Below, one piece after another: positions 35,128 through 46,568 of a stretch of DNA of 52,979 bases (positions are counted from its first letter, which is position 1; each line of letters starts with the position of its first letter). The position numbers and the translations under genes are program-made. Under the pieces are notes generated by a model. That model worked only from the letters and a program-made list of their open reading frames with translations, did not search any database and was not told the origin of the DNA. Origin of the DNA: Phlegmacium glaucopus (Eukaryota > Basidiomycota > Agaricomycetes > Agaricales > Cortinariaceae); NCBI GenBank assembly GCA_015039465.1, contig MU130012.1, positions 143,653-196,631 on the forward strand, given 5' to 3'.

Positions 35128-37586
35128 CTAAATCTCAACTAGCGCACGAGGATCTCCAGCTCCTCCCTCCTCCTCTTCCTCATCCGCTTTGGAGAAGTCG
35201 ACTTTAGCAACCGCTGCAGTGAGGATGGCGTTCCATTTTTCTGCGTTGAGACGTTTGGCAGCGGCAACCCAGCCACGTGTGACCACACCCCAGACAGAAT
35301 CGGTGTAGCCGTCATATTCATTGACCTTGCGTTTCCTTCCATTGGTTTCATCGGAGCCACTGGCAATCGCTGACTTGCCTGGCGTGTTACCGTTGAGCTT
35401 TATTTGTCCTGATTTTACAAGCCGGAGGCCACGTTCAATCTAATAAAAAACAAAAAGATGTCAAGATTTTCAAGGAGTATATAATTAAACCTCACCACAG
35501 CTACTGCAACGGCAAGACCACCAATAGGATATCCATATCCTTCGTCATTGAGATGGGTATTTCCGATGGTCATTTTGAGGTGTGCGGCCAAAGCGAACAA
35601 TACAAGGGGGCTTCGAAATGCTTCTTTGTCCTCCTGTGGAGAATAATTCAGCAAGTATACAGTCCAGAAAAGAAACACTCACATCATCATCTGGGTGTGC
35701 ATAAATGAACCTGTAGTTCTCGAGGTAGTACTTAGCTATTTCTGACGCATCAGCCTGCTCAATGCCTTCATCATTGAACACCTCAACAACAATTCGAATG
35801 CCTTCTTTGCCCATAGCACTGCGCCAATTGAGGAGTGCGTCGCCAGCCTGAATATGAGTGAGTCAGCAATGGTATCAAGATCGTTATCATAATCATGGTA
35901 TCTTATCGCTGACACATACAACCTGAATAATAGCCGCTCGACCTTCACCACCATCTACAACCGCAGTTGCCAGGGTTGGAAAGATCTGAGCCCATAAGCC
36001 TTCCACCACAGTATCCATCTCAGCATTCGTTCCAAAAGGATCTTCGTACGTTGCTGCCCACTCAATCAGACTGGGCTTGAAAACTCGTTGCCAGCGCTGG
36101 CTATACGCAGTCCCTCCTGATCCACGCGGGAAAGGGAGCGATGTGACTGTAAATTTTTCTTTTTTGACACGGCCGCGACCGGTAGTGGTGCGCACCAATG
36201 ACACAGGTGCTGTTCCCATCTCAACTTTCACAGTAGTCTTCAAATATAGTGAGTCAAAAGCTAATATCAACAAGAATGTACTTACCTGACGTTTAGCATG
36301 AACACCTGAAGTCTTCATATCCCTCGCCACCTTGATGAGCTCTACTGGCTCATCATTGTCGAACTCTCCACCTGCGTACTCCAGAGGATCATCATCGTCG
36401 TCATGATGAGCTACCGCTTGCGCCTGACGAGCTAGAGATAATTATTCATCATTTGTAAGTCAATTAAATTCACTCGATAGTAACATCAGTGTGGCTTACC
36501 AGCGACTGTCTTAGCACGATCTTTTTCGAGCTTTTGCTTCCAGCCAGGCAGGAGTCCTGATACCTCACCATGTTTAGCACGCTTATCGATATTTTCACTG
36601 CAAGTAACCACTAACATCAGAGTTGGTCTGTATGAAGGTATGAACTTACGCAGGTTGTTTCCCGGTTGCTGGTTCCTTATGCTTCAGTTTTGGTGGCAGC
36701 GTGTCTGTTCCACGGACAGGAGCTGCATTGCGAATTTCATTGACAGCTTTTCGAAAGTCACCACGTTGGGTTTTCTGTCGGATACGAGTATTCAATCATC
36801 CAAAAAAACAGATAAGGGATCAAATGTTGAACCTTTGTCACTTTTTTGTTCTTGATGTGCTCGATCTCCGCATGACGTGAGTCAAACTCATCTGAGTCAT
36901 CTACGTCTGACTTGTGGCTCATGATATAATCAGCATCTTGCTCGTGATCACCATCAGATTCAAGTTCATCCAAAAATCCTCCAAGACCAAGACCAGCGTC
37001 ACTCATGCTAGACTCGGTGTCGACCACGGAATCCTCAGGTATGTTGACTATTCCGTCTGACGTCTCAGCATCGTGATCATCACAATCAGGAGCCAGCAAT
37101 GTGTCGCTGGCATAATCTGTAAACTTCAAGTCATCAACAATACCTCTCTTTCCCACGTTGGATGCCAGGACGATCTTCGGATGAACTGTAAAGTCTTCAA
37201 CAACAGGGTCAACACTCTTCTTTCCTGGGTTGGATGCAACACTTTTCGGATGAACCCCCTGTCAAATTTGTTCCGAAGAATGCAATACTATGTGAGTGAA
37301 AAAAGAGTTGTTTTTTGGCAAATGCAGTCACCGATTGCAGATCAGGACGTGTTACCACCTTCTGACGAGCTTCATCTTGCTTTCGAAGGCGATCTTCATG
37401 GCTGGCTACGCGTGTCTTTTTTGCAGCGTTATTTATTGCTGTCAACTCAGACGCTTGGGCAGCAGTGGCGGCAGCTTCTGCCTTATCTCGTTTAACCTCA
37501 GCAGGTGTTCGACGTGTGGTATTATCAAGGAGTGCATTTGTTGGTTTTCGGTTGGTCACTGCGTTGCGTTTTGGTCGACTGGCCAT
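35128..37586 (-). CDS. Plavaka companion gene, uncharacterised acidic/basic protein
   Basis: Exons on the minus strand, 5' to 3': 37586-37332, 37258-36833, 36774-36650, 36597-36500, 36431-36286, 36237-35920, 35847-35683, 35633-35496, 35439-35128; 660 aa, nine exons, all GT-AG and in frame. The N-terminus is Lys/Arg/Ala-rich (RTPAEVKRDKAEAAATAA) and likely coiled-coil. Two repeats of VHPK-x(3)-ASN-x-GK follow, then a strongly acidic region (DELESDGDHEQDADYI). The C-terminal half looks globular and alpha-rich, with SQRWQRVFKPSLIEWAATY, FRSPLVLFALAAHLKMTIG and YPIGGLAVAVAVIERGLRL. I do not know its function. It starts 469 bp from the transposase in the opposite direction inside the same element, so a role in transposition or DNA binding is a reasonable guess only. 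Confidence 0.75.
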
Positions 37587-38030
37587 TGGGAATAGATGAG
37601 AATGATAAGAATGAAAACGAATGAAAATGAACAGGTGTTTTTTTTTTTGTTTGGCTCGTTGCTAAGTTGATTACTGACGCTCCATACTCTGTACATTTCA
37701 GAATGAAAATTTCTCCATGAAGCAACTGCCTTTACTAGTATACATGTCCGAAGGTTGGCATTGAAGACATCTACAGAGGCACCAGTACAACCAAATCTGT
37801 TCGCGTTCGCTAGCTGTGTGCAAACGACAGTAGTAGCTATCCTGTCAGTGCTTGGTCTCCTATGTGCAGTCTTTCGAGAGATTGCTAGCTGGTAGCTGGC
37901 TTGGTCATCGGGAATAGACAGGAATAGACGAGAATGATAGGAATGAAAATGAATCAAATTGAACAGGTGTTTTTCTTTTGTTTGGCTTGTTGCTAAGTTG
38001 ATTACTGACTCTCCATTCTCTGTACCGTGA
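37581..38030. repeat. Direct duplication in the divergent promoter of the Plavaka element
   Basis: About 115 bp from 37581 recur, diverged, from about 37900 to 38025. Shared landmarks are GAGAATGATA, AACAGGTGTTT with a T run, TTGCTAAGTTGATTACTGAC and CATTCTCTGTAC or CATACTCTGTAC. The first copy contains the companion gene's start codon; the second lies just before the transposase start. Each gene may thus have its own copy of one ancestral promoter. Confidence 0.65.
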
Positions 38031-38055
38031 TATCTCAGAACCGAACTATACCAGT

Positions 38056-41000
38056 ATGTCAGGCCTCTTCAAATTTCGTTGCACGTTCCATGCCCAAGGA
38101 TGCTCCCAGCGATTTCGGAGTCAAGCAGGCCGTACGAATCATGTCCGAACCTTCCACACAAACCACAACATTATAGAATCCAAGTCAAAGCCAATTGTGC
38201 CGAACGATGGGCCATTTCTCCCAGACGACAACCAATTATTATTTCACAGCAACGAAATTACAGACTTAGACTTTCAAAGCAGATCACCGTCACCAATACC
38301 AGATACGCCCATTCAAGTTGATAGTTCATCAGCACCTAAACCGACCAGGAACTATCACCCCCATTTGAGTGGTACGTTTATCACATTTATCAATCCTTGA
38401 CATTTCCGTTTGCTCGAGCTTAGTTCATTGAAATACCTTACCAGGTCTTCCTTGCGATGCACAAGGCATTTATCTACTGCCTGGCGATCCACCGGAGCCA
38501 AAAACAGCTAATACATGGGATTGGGATCCGTTTGACGATGAAGTTCAATTTCGCATGGGTGATTTCTTATATCGGAAGGCCGGGATGTCTGCAGGAAATA
38601 TCGACGAACTCATGGATATTTGGGCATCTTCCAGGGCAGAAGACGATGAATCAAGCCCTTTCACTTCTCACGAACACATGTATGCAACGATTGACGCAAT
38701 TCCCCATGGCGATGCTCCTTGGACATCGTTTACGGCTTCTTTTGTTGGCGACATCCAGTCCAATGCACCAAGCTGGCAAACAGCTGACTACGAGGTCTGG
38801 TACCGCGATCCAAGCACAGTCATCAAGAATATGCTCGCCAACCCTGACTTTCACCCCGAGTTCGACTATGCACCATTCGTGGAACTTGATAATGCTGGCG
38901 AGCGCCGTTGGAATGAATTTATGTCTGGTAATTTTTGCTGGAGACATGCCGTAAGTTCACAATCTTATATATCGATTGGTAGCTCAAACGAAACCATAGG
39001 ATACTATTTATGAAGCTGACGAAGAGACGGAAGGGGCAATGTATTGCCCCATTATTTTGGGAGCGGACAAGACGACTGTTTCTGTTGCGACCGGCCACGT
39101 TGAATATCACCCACTCTACTTATCAATCGGAAATATTCACAACACTGTTCGCCGCGCCCATCGTAATGCTGTTCTACCCATAGCATTTCTTGCAATACCC
39201 AAAAGTACGTTGCTAAACAATTCAATTTTTTTGAAAAATTAATAACCATTTGAAGGTGAGCGAAAACACAATAACGATGCTTCATTTCGCAAATTCAAGC
39301 GCCAACTATACCACACGTCTTTGTCAACCATCTTGAAGTCCCTTTTACCAGGAATGACGACCCCGGTGATCCTCCGCTGCCCCGACGGTCACTATAGACG
39401 AGTCATTTATGACCTGGCCGCATTCATTGCTGATTACCCCGAGCAGGTGTATTTGGCAGGTACAGTTCAAGGGTGGTGTCCAAGGTCATAAATTAGCTCT
39501 TTTGTCTTTTATTCAACTGAGATACGCCTTCTAGGTGTACTGCCTTACCAGATGACCTTGATGGAGAGTGTGGGCGAAGAACTCGGGAATTCACAGAGGA
39601 CTTATTAGATACATTGGACTCAAAAACTTTGTGGGATGAATATGGGATTGATAGTGATGTTCGGGTGCGTAAAGGATTATTTATATTTGCTGTCAAATGA
39701 GTCTAACCTGACCGTTCTAGCCTTTTACCTATGACTTTCCCCGAGCCGACATTCATGAAATCCTCACCCCAGACCTGCTCCATCAGCTGATCAAAGGCAC
39801 ATTTAAAGACCACCTCGTAACCTGGGTCGGTGACTACCTCGCTCTTGAACATGGTGAAGCTCGTGCAGATTTGATATTAGATGACATTGACCGAAGGTAA
39901 GCTATCCCACCCAGGCTCTTTCCACAAATCCAGAGTTTGATAAAATACAGAATTGCAGCTATGCCACTGTTTCCTCATTTACGACGTTTTCCTCATGGTC
40001 GTCGGTTCAAACAATGGACGGGTGACGACTCAAAAGCTTTGATGAAAGTACATATACAATCTCACATCAGCCATCTCATGTTACTGATTGTTATGAAAGG
40101 TGTATGTCTCAGCAATCTGTGGACATGTCCCCGACGAGATGACCATGGCTATTTCAGCTTTTGTGGACGTCTGTTATCTCGCTCGTCGCTCAGATATCAG
40201 TGAATCAACACTGAAGACATTCAACGATGCACTCGCTAAATTTTATACTTATCGTGAGATATTCAAAACAACAGGTGTTCGGCCAAATGGCTTCTCCCTT
40301 CCTCGTCAACACTCCCTCTCACACTACCGTCATCTCATCCAGGAGTTTGGCGCTCCGAATGGTGTATGCTCTTCAATCACAGAGTCTCGCCATATCACGG
40401 CTGTCAAGAAGCCCTGGCGACGTTCCAATCGTTATGAAGCATTGGGTCAAATGCTTCTCACAAATCAACGCCTCGACAAGCTCATGGCAGCCGCGGTTGA
40501 TTTTGTTGATCGAGGCATGTTGCCACCGGCCTCCCTTCATCCTCAAGAAGCCTTGAATATTGCCACTCATCAATCGGATAAGCGACAAGCAGGTGATGAT
40601 GGTAATGAATCTAATGATGAATCAGTGGTGGACCTGCCCAGGGTGGAAATGGTGCAGGGTAATGTTGTGTTGGCTCGAACTCGTAGTGCGTATGGCATTC
40701 ATTATCTCATTAATTTTAATTGATTTGATGAATATTTTGTAGTTCGTAATTATCCACGAGACCTTGCCGGCCTTGCCTTTCATCTTAACCAGCCTCACCT
40801 TCCTGAATTAACACACCGCTTTCTTTTCGAGCAATTGAATCCCAACACATCTGCCGAGGATGTTCTCATAGATGATTACCCATCAATTAACAGCAAGATT
40901 TCAGTTTATCATTCTGCCGTTGCTTCGTTTTTTGCTCCAAGTGATGAATGTGGACTTCGTGGCATGCGGAGGGAGCGCATCCGTGCTTGTCCTCTTTGGC

Positions 41001-41395
41001 GAAAGAAAGCACCGAGACATGACTGTGCCTTTGTAATTGAGAATGAAGATAAGCCTGGGATGAAAGGTATGAGTATTGTCCGTGTACAGCTTTTTTTTTC
41101 GTTTCACCATGAAGGATCATACTATCCATGTGCATTGGTGGAATGGTACTCAACGAGGGGGCGATCACGTGATCCAGTGAGCGGAATGTGGAAAGTATGC
41201 CCTGATATTCGCCAGCATGAGCGTCTATGTTCCGTTATTCATCTTGATACATTTCTCCGAGGGGCTCACCTTTTACCTGTCTTTGGTAACCAATTTCTTC
41301 CTGTCAACTTTCACTACACACATTCCCTTGACGCTTTTTCTGCTTACTATGTAAATCAGTTTGCTGATCACCATATGCATGAAGTTGTATTTTAA
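38056..41395 (+). CDS. Plavaka transposase, intact
   Basis: Exons: 38056-38371, 38445-38950, 39000-39204, 39256-39484, 39535-39664, 39721-39896, 39951-40047, 40100-40682, 40743-41395; 964 aa, all eight introns in frame. The N-terminus has a C2H2 finger (C...C...RTNHVRTFH). Family-typical blocks follow: WDWDPFDDEVQFRMGDFLY, YEVWYRDPSTVIKN, CPIILGADKTTVSVATGH, LYLSIGNIHNTVRRAHRN, VIYDLAAFIADYPEQVYLAG, LLHQLIKGTFKDHLVTWV, QWTGDDSKALMK and AICGHVPDEM. The C-terminal part has FFAPSDECGLRGMRRERIRA, YYPCALVEWYS, HLDTFLRGAHLLPVFG and the end YVNQFADHHMHE. The many conserved acidic residues (GADKTT, WTGDDSK) are present. The family is known from basidiomycete genomes; the assignment rests on motif recall, without alignment. 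Confidence 0.9.
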
Positions 41396-41670
41396 TTTTT
41401 AATGGTATATTTTATTCTGTAAATGACATGAGTTGTTAGTGGCAAAGCGAGACACATATGCAAGTGGGTGATTAGCAGGTGAAAAATAGCCAATGGTGAA
41501 GATGGGCAGGCTCGTTAACTGGGCCCAAACAGGGCCTTGCTCTAGCACTCTTACTAGAAATGCTGGTTAGGACTAGAAAATTTTGGTCATGTTAGATACA
41601 GTCATTCTATGGATACTATTGTTTTACAGCTTTTCCACCCAGGCTATTAGCATGCTATTTTGCTGATGTA

Positions 41671-43497
41671 TATATCCCTGCCGTCACATATTCGTTTGGT
41701 GTTCTCTCAACATCCGGCTGCTTTTTATTAAGAAGAGTCTTGGAAATTTGACCATCAGCATTCATACTTAGAGACGTATTCAGCAAATCTGACCGCAGTG
41801 CAACAACGAAACTTTAATCCGTATAGACTTGCTTAATCTGGCTTATGGTCTATAAGCATATTCTGCATCCACTTCCATCTAAAACACTACCCTTGGTGCG
41901 CCACTGAGATAGGGTAAGTGGTCATTCACTAGAAAGACTTTGGAATAAGAACGTCGTCAGAAGGTGCATATAAATTGAATACGGACCCTGCCTATAGCAT
42001 CAATTCGCAAATCAGAGCATCTGGGCGCCGCTCGTCAATATTCCCCTGGTGAGAACTTGTTTTTCGTAGATAGACACTGTAGCCTGTCATCTTGCGGACG
42101 CAACATACCGTAACGTTTATAGTATGTATTCGCCAAATCCACAAGCATCGCCTTCAAGGGCGCCGCTTAGAACGTTCAATGCGCAGTTGAATTCCAGACA
42201 TCCGTAGTCGTCCAGCCGCATCCCCATTTTCGAGTCATTCCTCAATTGGGCCTCATGATCATTGAAAAGCAACTTCTTCCAGATGACCCGACGCCAACCG
42301 AATTGCCAGCATCATATAAGACTTTGAGCGCAGAGACTATCCAGATTCTGTATAAGAAACGAAGAAACGAAGTCATAGCCTCTTGACGTTCCAGAACTCG
42401 GGTCTCGAGCGACCTATTATGTCAGTGCCTCAGAGAACAATTGTCGTCTTCAGAGACGCCACAATACCTTCACGGTCGTCGCCATAGTACCACGAGCGCT
42501 AAAGGTGTCGTACAGCAATTGTTCGTCAACATTCCCACCTAAATTTACATGAACAGCTTTGCTCCAACATCCAACTGCTTTTTGTCCGAAAAGCCCTGGA
42601 AATTTGACCATCAGCATTCATACTTAGAGACTTATTCAACAACTCTGACCTGTAACACCGTATAGACTTCTCTCATAGCTTAACCTGGCCCATAAGCATA
42701 TCCCGCGTCCTCTTCTATGAAAAACTCTATCCTTGGTGAGCCACTACTATAGGTTCCTCGGGTAGGTGGACACCTGCCTGCAGCATCAACTCCAAAATCA
42801 CAGCATCTACGCACTGTTCGTCAGGATTTCCGTGGTCAAAACTTTGTTTTCGTAGATGGACACACTGTAGCCTCTTGATTCCTGCCATCTTGCGGACGCG
42901 ACATATCATAACGTTCATTGGGACGTACATCTTTGAGGTCCTTTTTCGTATTCTTCTTCTTGTACTCTTCTACTTGTGCAATACAATATTGAACCAGTGA
43001 TAGTCACTCTTAGGATAACCGCACTGAGAATAAGACGGACGAAAGAGAAAGAGAGAGAATACCGTGACGGCCCCCGAAAAAAACACGGTTTGGCAAAAGA
43101 ACGAATTCCGTAATCTCAGGGAAACCCTTCGCCTGCAGTTCACTCTCCGACTCAGACTACGACTACTTATACTATTCAATTCAAGTAGCTCTTAGGCTGC
43201 AGTACCAGTGTCTCTGGCTCATCGTTTACTTTGTGTCTGGCGCAGAAATACATAGGTGGTATGGTATATGGTTAATCCCATCGACGAGCGCAGTCATAAT
43301 CGTTGATAACCCTCCTATACATAAAGCAGTGTTTTGTCACCTCTGCCTGACGACGCTCGACACATGGGTAGGCAAGTCTACGACAATACTTCCAAGATGG
43401 ATGACATGTGCGTATTGACATATTGTATTTGCATTGGTAACATATTGAAAACTGAAACTTAGTGACAACCCAAGTTCTTAACCAGAACATAAACCTT
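41671..43497. repeat. Array spacer, copy 4, right part
   Basis: This is the continuation of the spacer cut by the Plavaka element. It contains both internal sub-repeats and a frame-shifted copy of the short open stretch (GAAGAAAC duplication near 42360, as in copy 2). From about 42415 it is almost identical to 23755-24844. Confidence 0.75.
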
Positions 43498-43507
43498 CAA
43501 CCGGTTG
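43498..43507. promoter_or_regulatory. Palindrome CAACCGGTTG upstream of gene 5a
   Basis: The same palindrome, 371 bp before the start codon of gene 5a. Confidence 0.4.
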
Positions 43508-43877
43508 CAATGTGTTGAGTCTCATCACCATGTCTCTATTGTTTTTTGAGTGATACAAATCGACGTTTAGTATTTCAGGCTTTACACTACTAGTACAGCT
43601 GGATTAGTGCCATAATTCTCATCAGTGGCTTTGTACTTTTGATACTCACAGGGCTAAGAGGAGACCAGCTTTTCGTACTTCTCAGGCTACGGCTTATTGT
43701 AATTGCCAGTAAGTAGCCGAACCTTGTTCTCTAATGGTTCGTGTTCGGATTTCATTCATGTAGAAAATCCTTGTCAAACTTCCCTGGCTGTGCCTTGAGG
43801 TGCTGTCCTTTATAACGGGCGCTAATGAACACCACAACCACCACAACCTCTCCGAACCACTCCATTCCATCCCTAAA

Positions 43878-45482
43878 ATGTCTTTTTTCCAGGGCGCCTC
43901 AAACGTCAAGATTATTGGCGGAGAATTCAACGACGTCAAAGGAAACCTCACTGTTTTCGACCGAAGTCGCCATGAATTCAACGTTGATACTGGCAATGTC
44001 TCCAATAACCAGTTCATTAATTCATTCAACAACAAAACCACAAGAACCAGTGAGCAATCCGACTGATCTCCCTAAAAATCGCTTGACGATTCGTTGCAGG
44101 TGGTGGGAACCCAGGACCTCGTAATCGTCACCCCAGTGATGATGATGACGATCCGATGCAATCGACTGGATCTACATCGAATGGCATGTCGATATCTTTG
44201 AATAATAATGAGACAAAAAAGCATTCAACTTCTTTTCCAGACGATCAGGAGGAAGAAGATCACACTGGACCTCCACCTCAGCACCCACCCTTCATGCCAC
44301 AAAATATTTCCTCTGCGGGTGGTAACGTCACCAATAAAGATTCCTTTAATATAAGGAACATCGATGTGAATGACGCTTTCAACAATAATTCACGAACTTA
44401 TTGTAAGTATGAAGTATATATGCAGCATCCAACTTTTTTGAAATCCGTTAAGATCATGGTCCTGCGCCTCCCACCGATCAAAGGCATCCTCAAAGGCCGT
44501 CAATATATGAAGAAGGTACAATTATCAATACTGTTTCGTTGTTACATTTCACCATTATGTCCCTTGCAGAAGAGGAAGATGTTCAATCTAACAGTAGATC
44601 AACCGGAAACGGCGCCTGGTTCAATGGGTCAGCACAGGTACATTTTCAAGGCGGATTTCCACAACATATGAGGAATGGCATGAGCTCTGGTCCGTTGATG
44701 TCAGTGGATAGTCCCCTGATACAGCACATGGATCCGAAAATGCGTCGAGACTTTGAGAAATTGATGCAGTACACAAAGTTGCAGACCGAGCCGAGTGCTC
44801 CCAGAAATATCGAAGGAAACGACGAGTCAGATGACGATGATCAGGATTCCTCGTCGCACAACATGGAGGAGGAAAAATCTATAACTCCTAGGATGGCGAA
44901 TTTATCAATGAACGATCATATGCCTTCGTCAACATTAAATAACGAATCCCCCATCCATCTTTCCGCACTTCCGACTTTCTCTACGAACAAGTCCGATCCC
45001 CAGATCGCTCTGCAACCAACTACGCCTGAGGTTAATCATCCAATGGGTTCCACAAGTTCACCTCACTTGAGCCCTTACAACGGCGCTCTTCAGCACTCTC
45101 ACTCCAATCCGTCCATGGCTCCCCACATGAAGGAGTCAGCTATGGTTCAATTCCTTTCCCAACCAACCACAGCCCAGCCAGTTGACGATAATGGGAGCAA
45201 CGTACCGAACATCCCGCCACCCGTATCGGCTTCTTCTGGTTTCAACTTTCCGCCGTCGTCTAGCGGTGGTCCGATATTCAGAACGATTAATGGAAATCTG
45301 ACTAAGTATGACGATAGTTTCCATCAAACAAACCTCAACTCTTTCAATACGGAACATAATACGTTCACGGATTCGTTCAACGATAATTCTGTAGTTCAAT
45401 CTTCAGAAAAATGTTCGTCTCTTTTTGTTGTTTCTTGATATGCATACCGTGTAATTGACGTTACGAATCTTCCGATTTAGAG
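43878..45482 (+). CDS. Array family gene 5a, near-identical twin of gene 4a
   Basis: Exons: 43878-44049, 44100-44183, 44241-44402, 44453-44515, 44570-45412, 45481-45482; 441 aa. Intron-exon sizes are the same as in gene 4a, with the same GC donor in the second intron and the same splice-made stop at the end (after VVQSSEK). It differs from gene 4a at only a handful of residues, for example SMAPHMK for SVAPHMK, NIPPP for NNPPP and KYDDSF for KYNDSF. All three GN(L/V)T...FN modules are kept. No NLR follows; a spacer-like piece and gene 5b do. Confidence 0.75.
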
Positions 45483-46568
45483 AAGGAAACCAAGAAAAAA
45501 GGTGTTTAGACGTGGTAAATGATTGTTTGGAGGAGGAATAATACTGAAGAAACCAAATAGTATATCCATTTTTTTACACTCTCCACCATCATATATGAAG
45601 TAGCCTGGCCCGCAACGATTGGAATATATATTAGCCCCTTTAATTCTCGCTGGTCGACTGATTGAAATGACTCCTGATAGATCGCGCGTACTACTGTACC
45701 AAGTTTGAAAGCGTTTCCTATGTCTACATTTGACTGTGGGGACGTACCCAGCTCTTGGAGCATATTCCACATGCCTCGAGCGTTCTTGCCATTGGAGTTC
45801 CAAATACTCATGCCTGAGGAGACCCAAGTACTTTTTTCTGACCCGCCAGAGCTATGAAAGTGTCAACATTGGGGCAGCCACCTTCAAGGGCTATGATATT
45901 TGCAATTGGAGTTATACAGAAAACTAATAGCGTGGTTGTGGTGGAGAGAAAGCACCATACATCTGTAAACCCGGACGGGGGGTGTTATCGGTGTTCCTTA
46001 CTCTTCGGAGGCAGGCCTATCGGCGTAAGATGATAAGAACCATGATGGTTCGTGGAGGGAGTAGAACCAGGTGGTAGAAGAGTTGAGGGGACAACTGCAA
46101 ATTGACCTTGGAAAGGATCTTGGAAGCCAAGCATTGATGGTCATGCACTAAAAGTAATCCATCCAAATTCCCAATCAACACCGGCCCTGGAAATCTGACT
46201 ATCAGCTTATGCAGCAACTCTGACCGCAGTGCAACAACTGGCTCATGATCTACAAGCATATTCTGCGTCCTCTTCCATGAAAAACTCCCCAAAACGATAC
46301 CATTGGTCGGTCACTGAGATAGCTTAAGCGGAGATTCATTAGAAAGACTTTGGAATTATAGATTAACATGAAGAACGTTGTCACAGAAATTGAACATGCC
46401 AATTGGGCTCTGTAGCATCAACTCCCAAATCAGAGCATTTTCGTCTTGCAGACACTGCTTGTATTTGTTTGGTCATTGCTTACACATGCTTGAGGCAGGC
46501 AAGGCGCTTTCTCAGGTCTCTCACCTTCTCTCACCCGCAGTACAAGTACCCTTTGATTACTGCAACAT
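45483..46568. other. Noncoding stretch between 5a and 5b with spacer fragment
   Basis: 45483-45850 matches the sequence after gene 4a with moderate divergence. On the minus strand an open frame (45506-45811) reads MSIWNSNGKNARGMWNMLQ, without recognisable domain and broken in the gene 4a counterpart. 46190-46440 is a fragment of the spacer repeat (GATAGCTTAAGCGGAGATTC, CATCAACTCCCAAATCAGAG), here sitting between two family gene pieces. I support no gene. Confidence 0.5.

Larger units (their letters stand above)
34726..41670. mobile_element. Complete Plavaka-family DNA transposon, two intact genes
   Basis: The 6945-bp element has perfect 19-bp terminal inverted repeats: TACATCAGCAAAATAGCAT at 34726-34744 and its complement at 41652-41670. 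The outer TA may instead be a 2-bp target duplication. The flanks (CCTACCACACC on the left, TATATCCCTGCCGTCACA on the right) join to the array spacer sequence seen empty near 11812, 17797 and 33195. It carries a transposase on the plus strand and a divergent companion gene on the minus strand, both without any disruption. Identical ends and intact genes suggest recent insertion. Confidence 0.9.
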
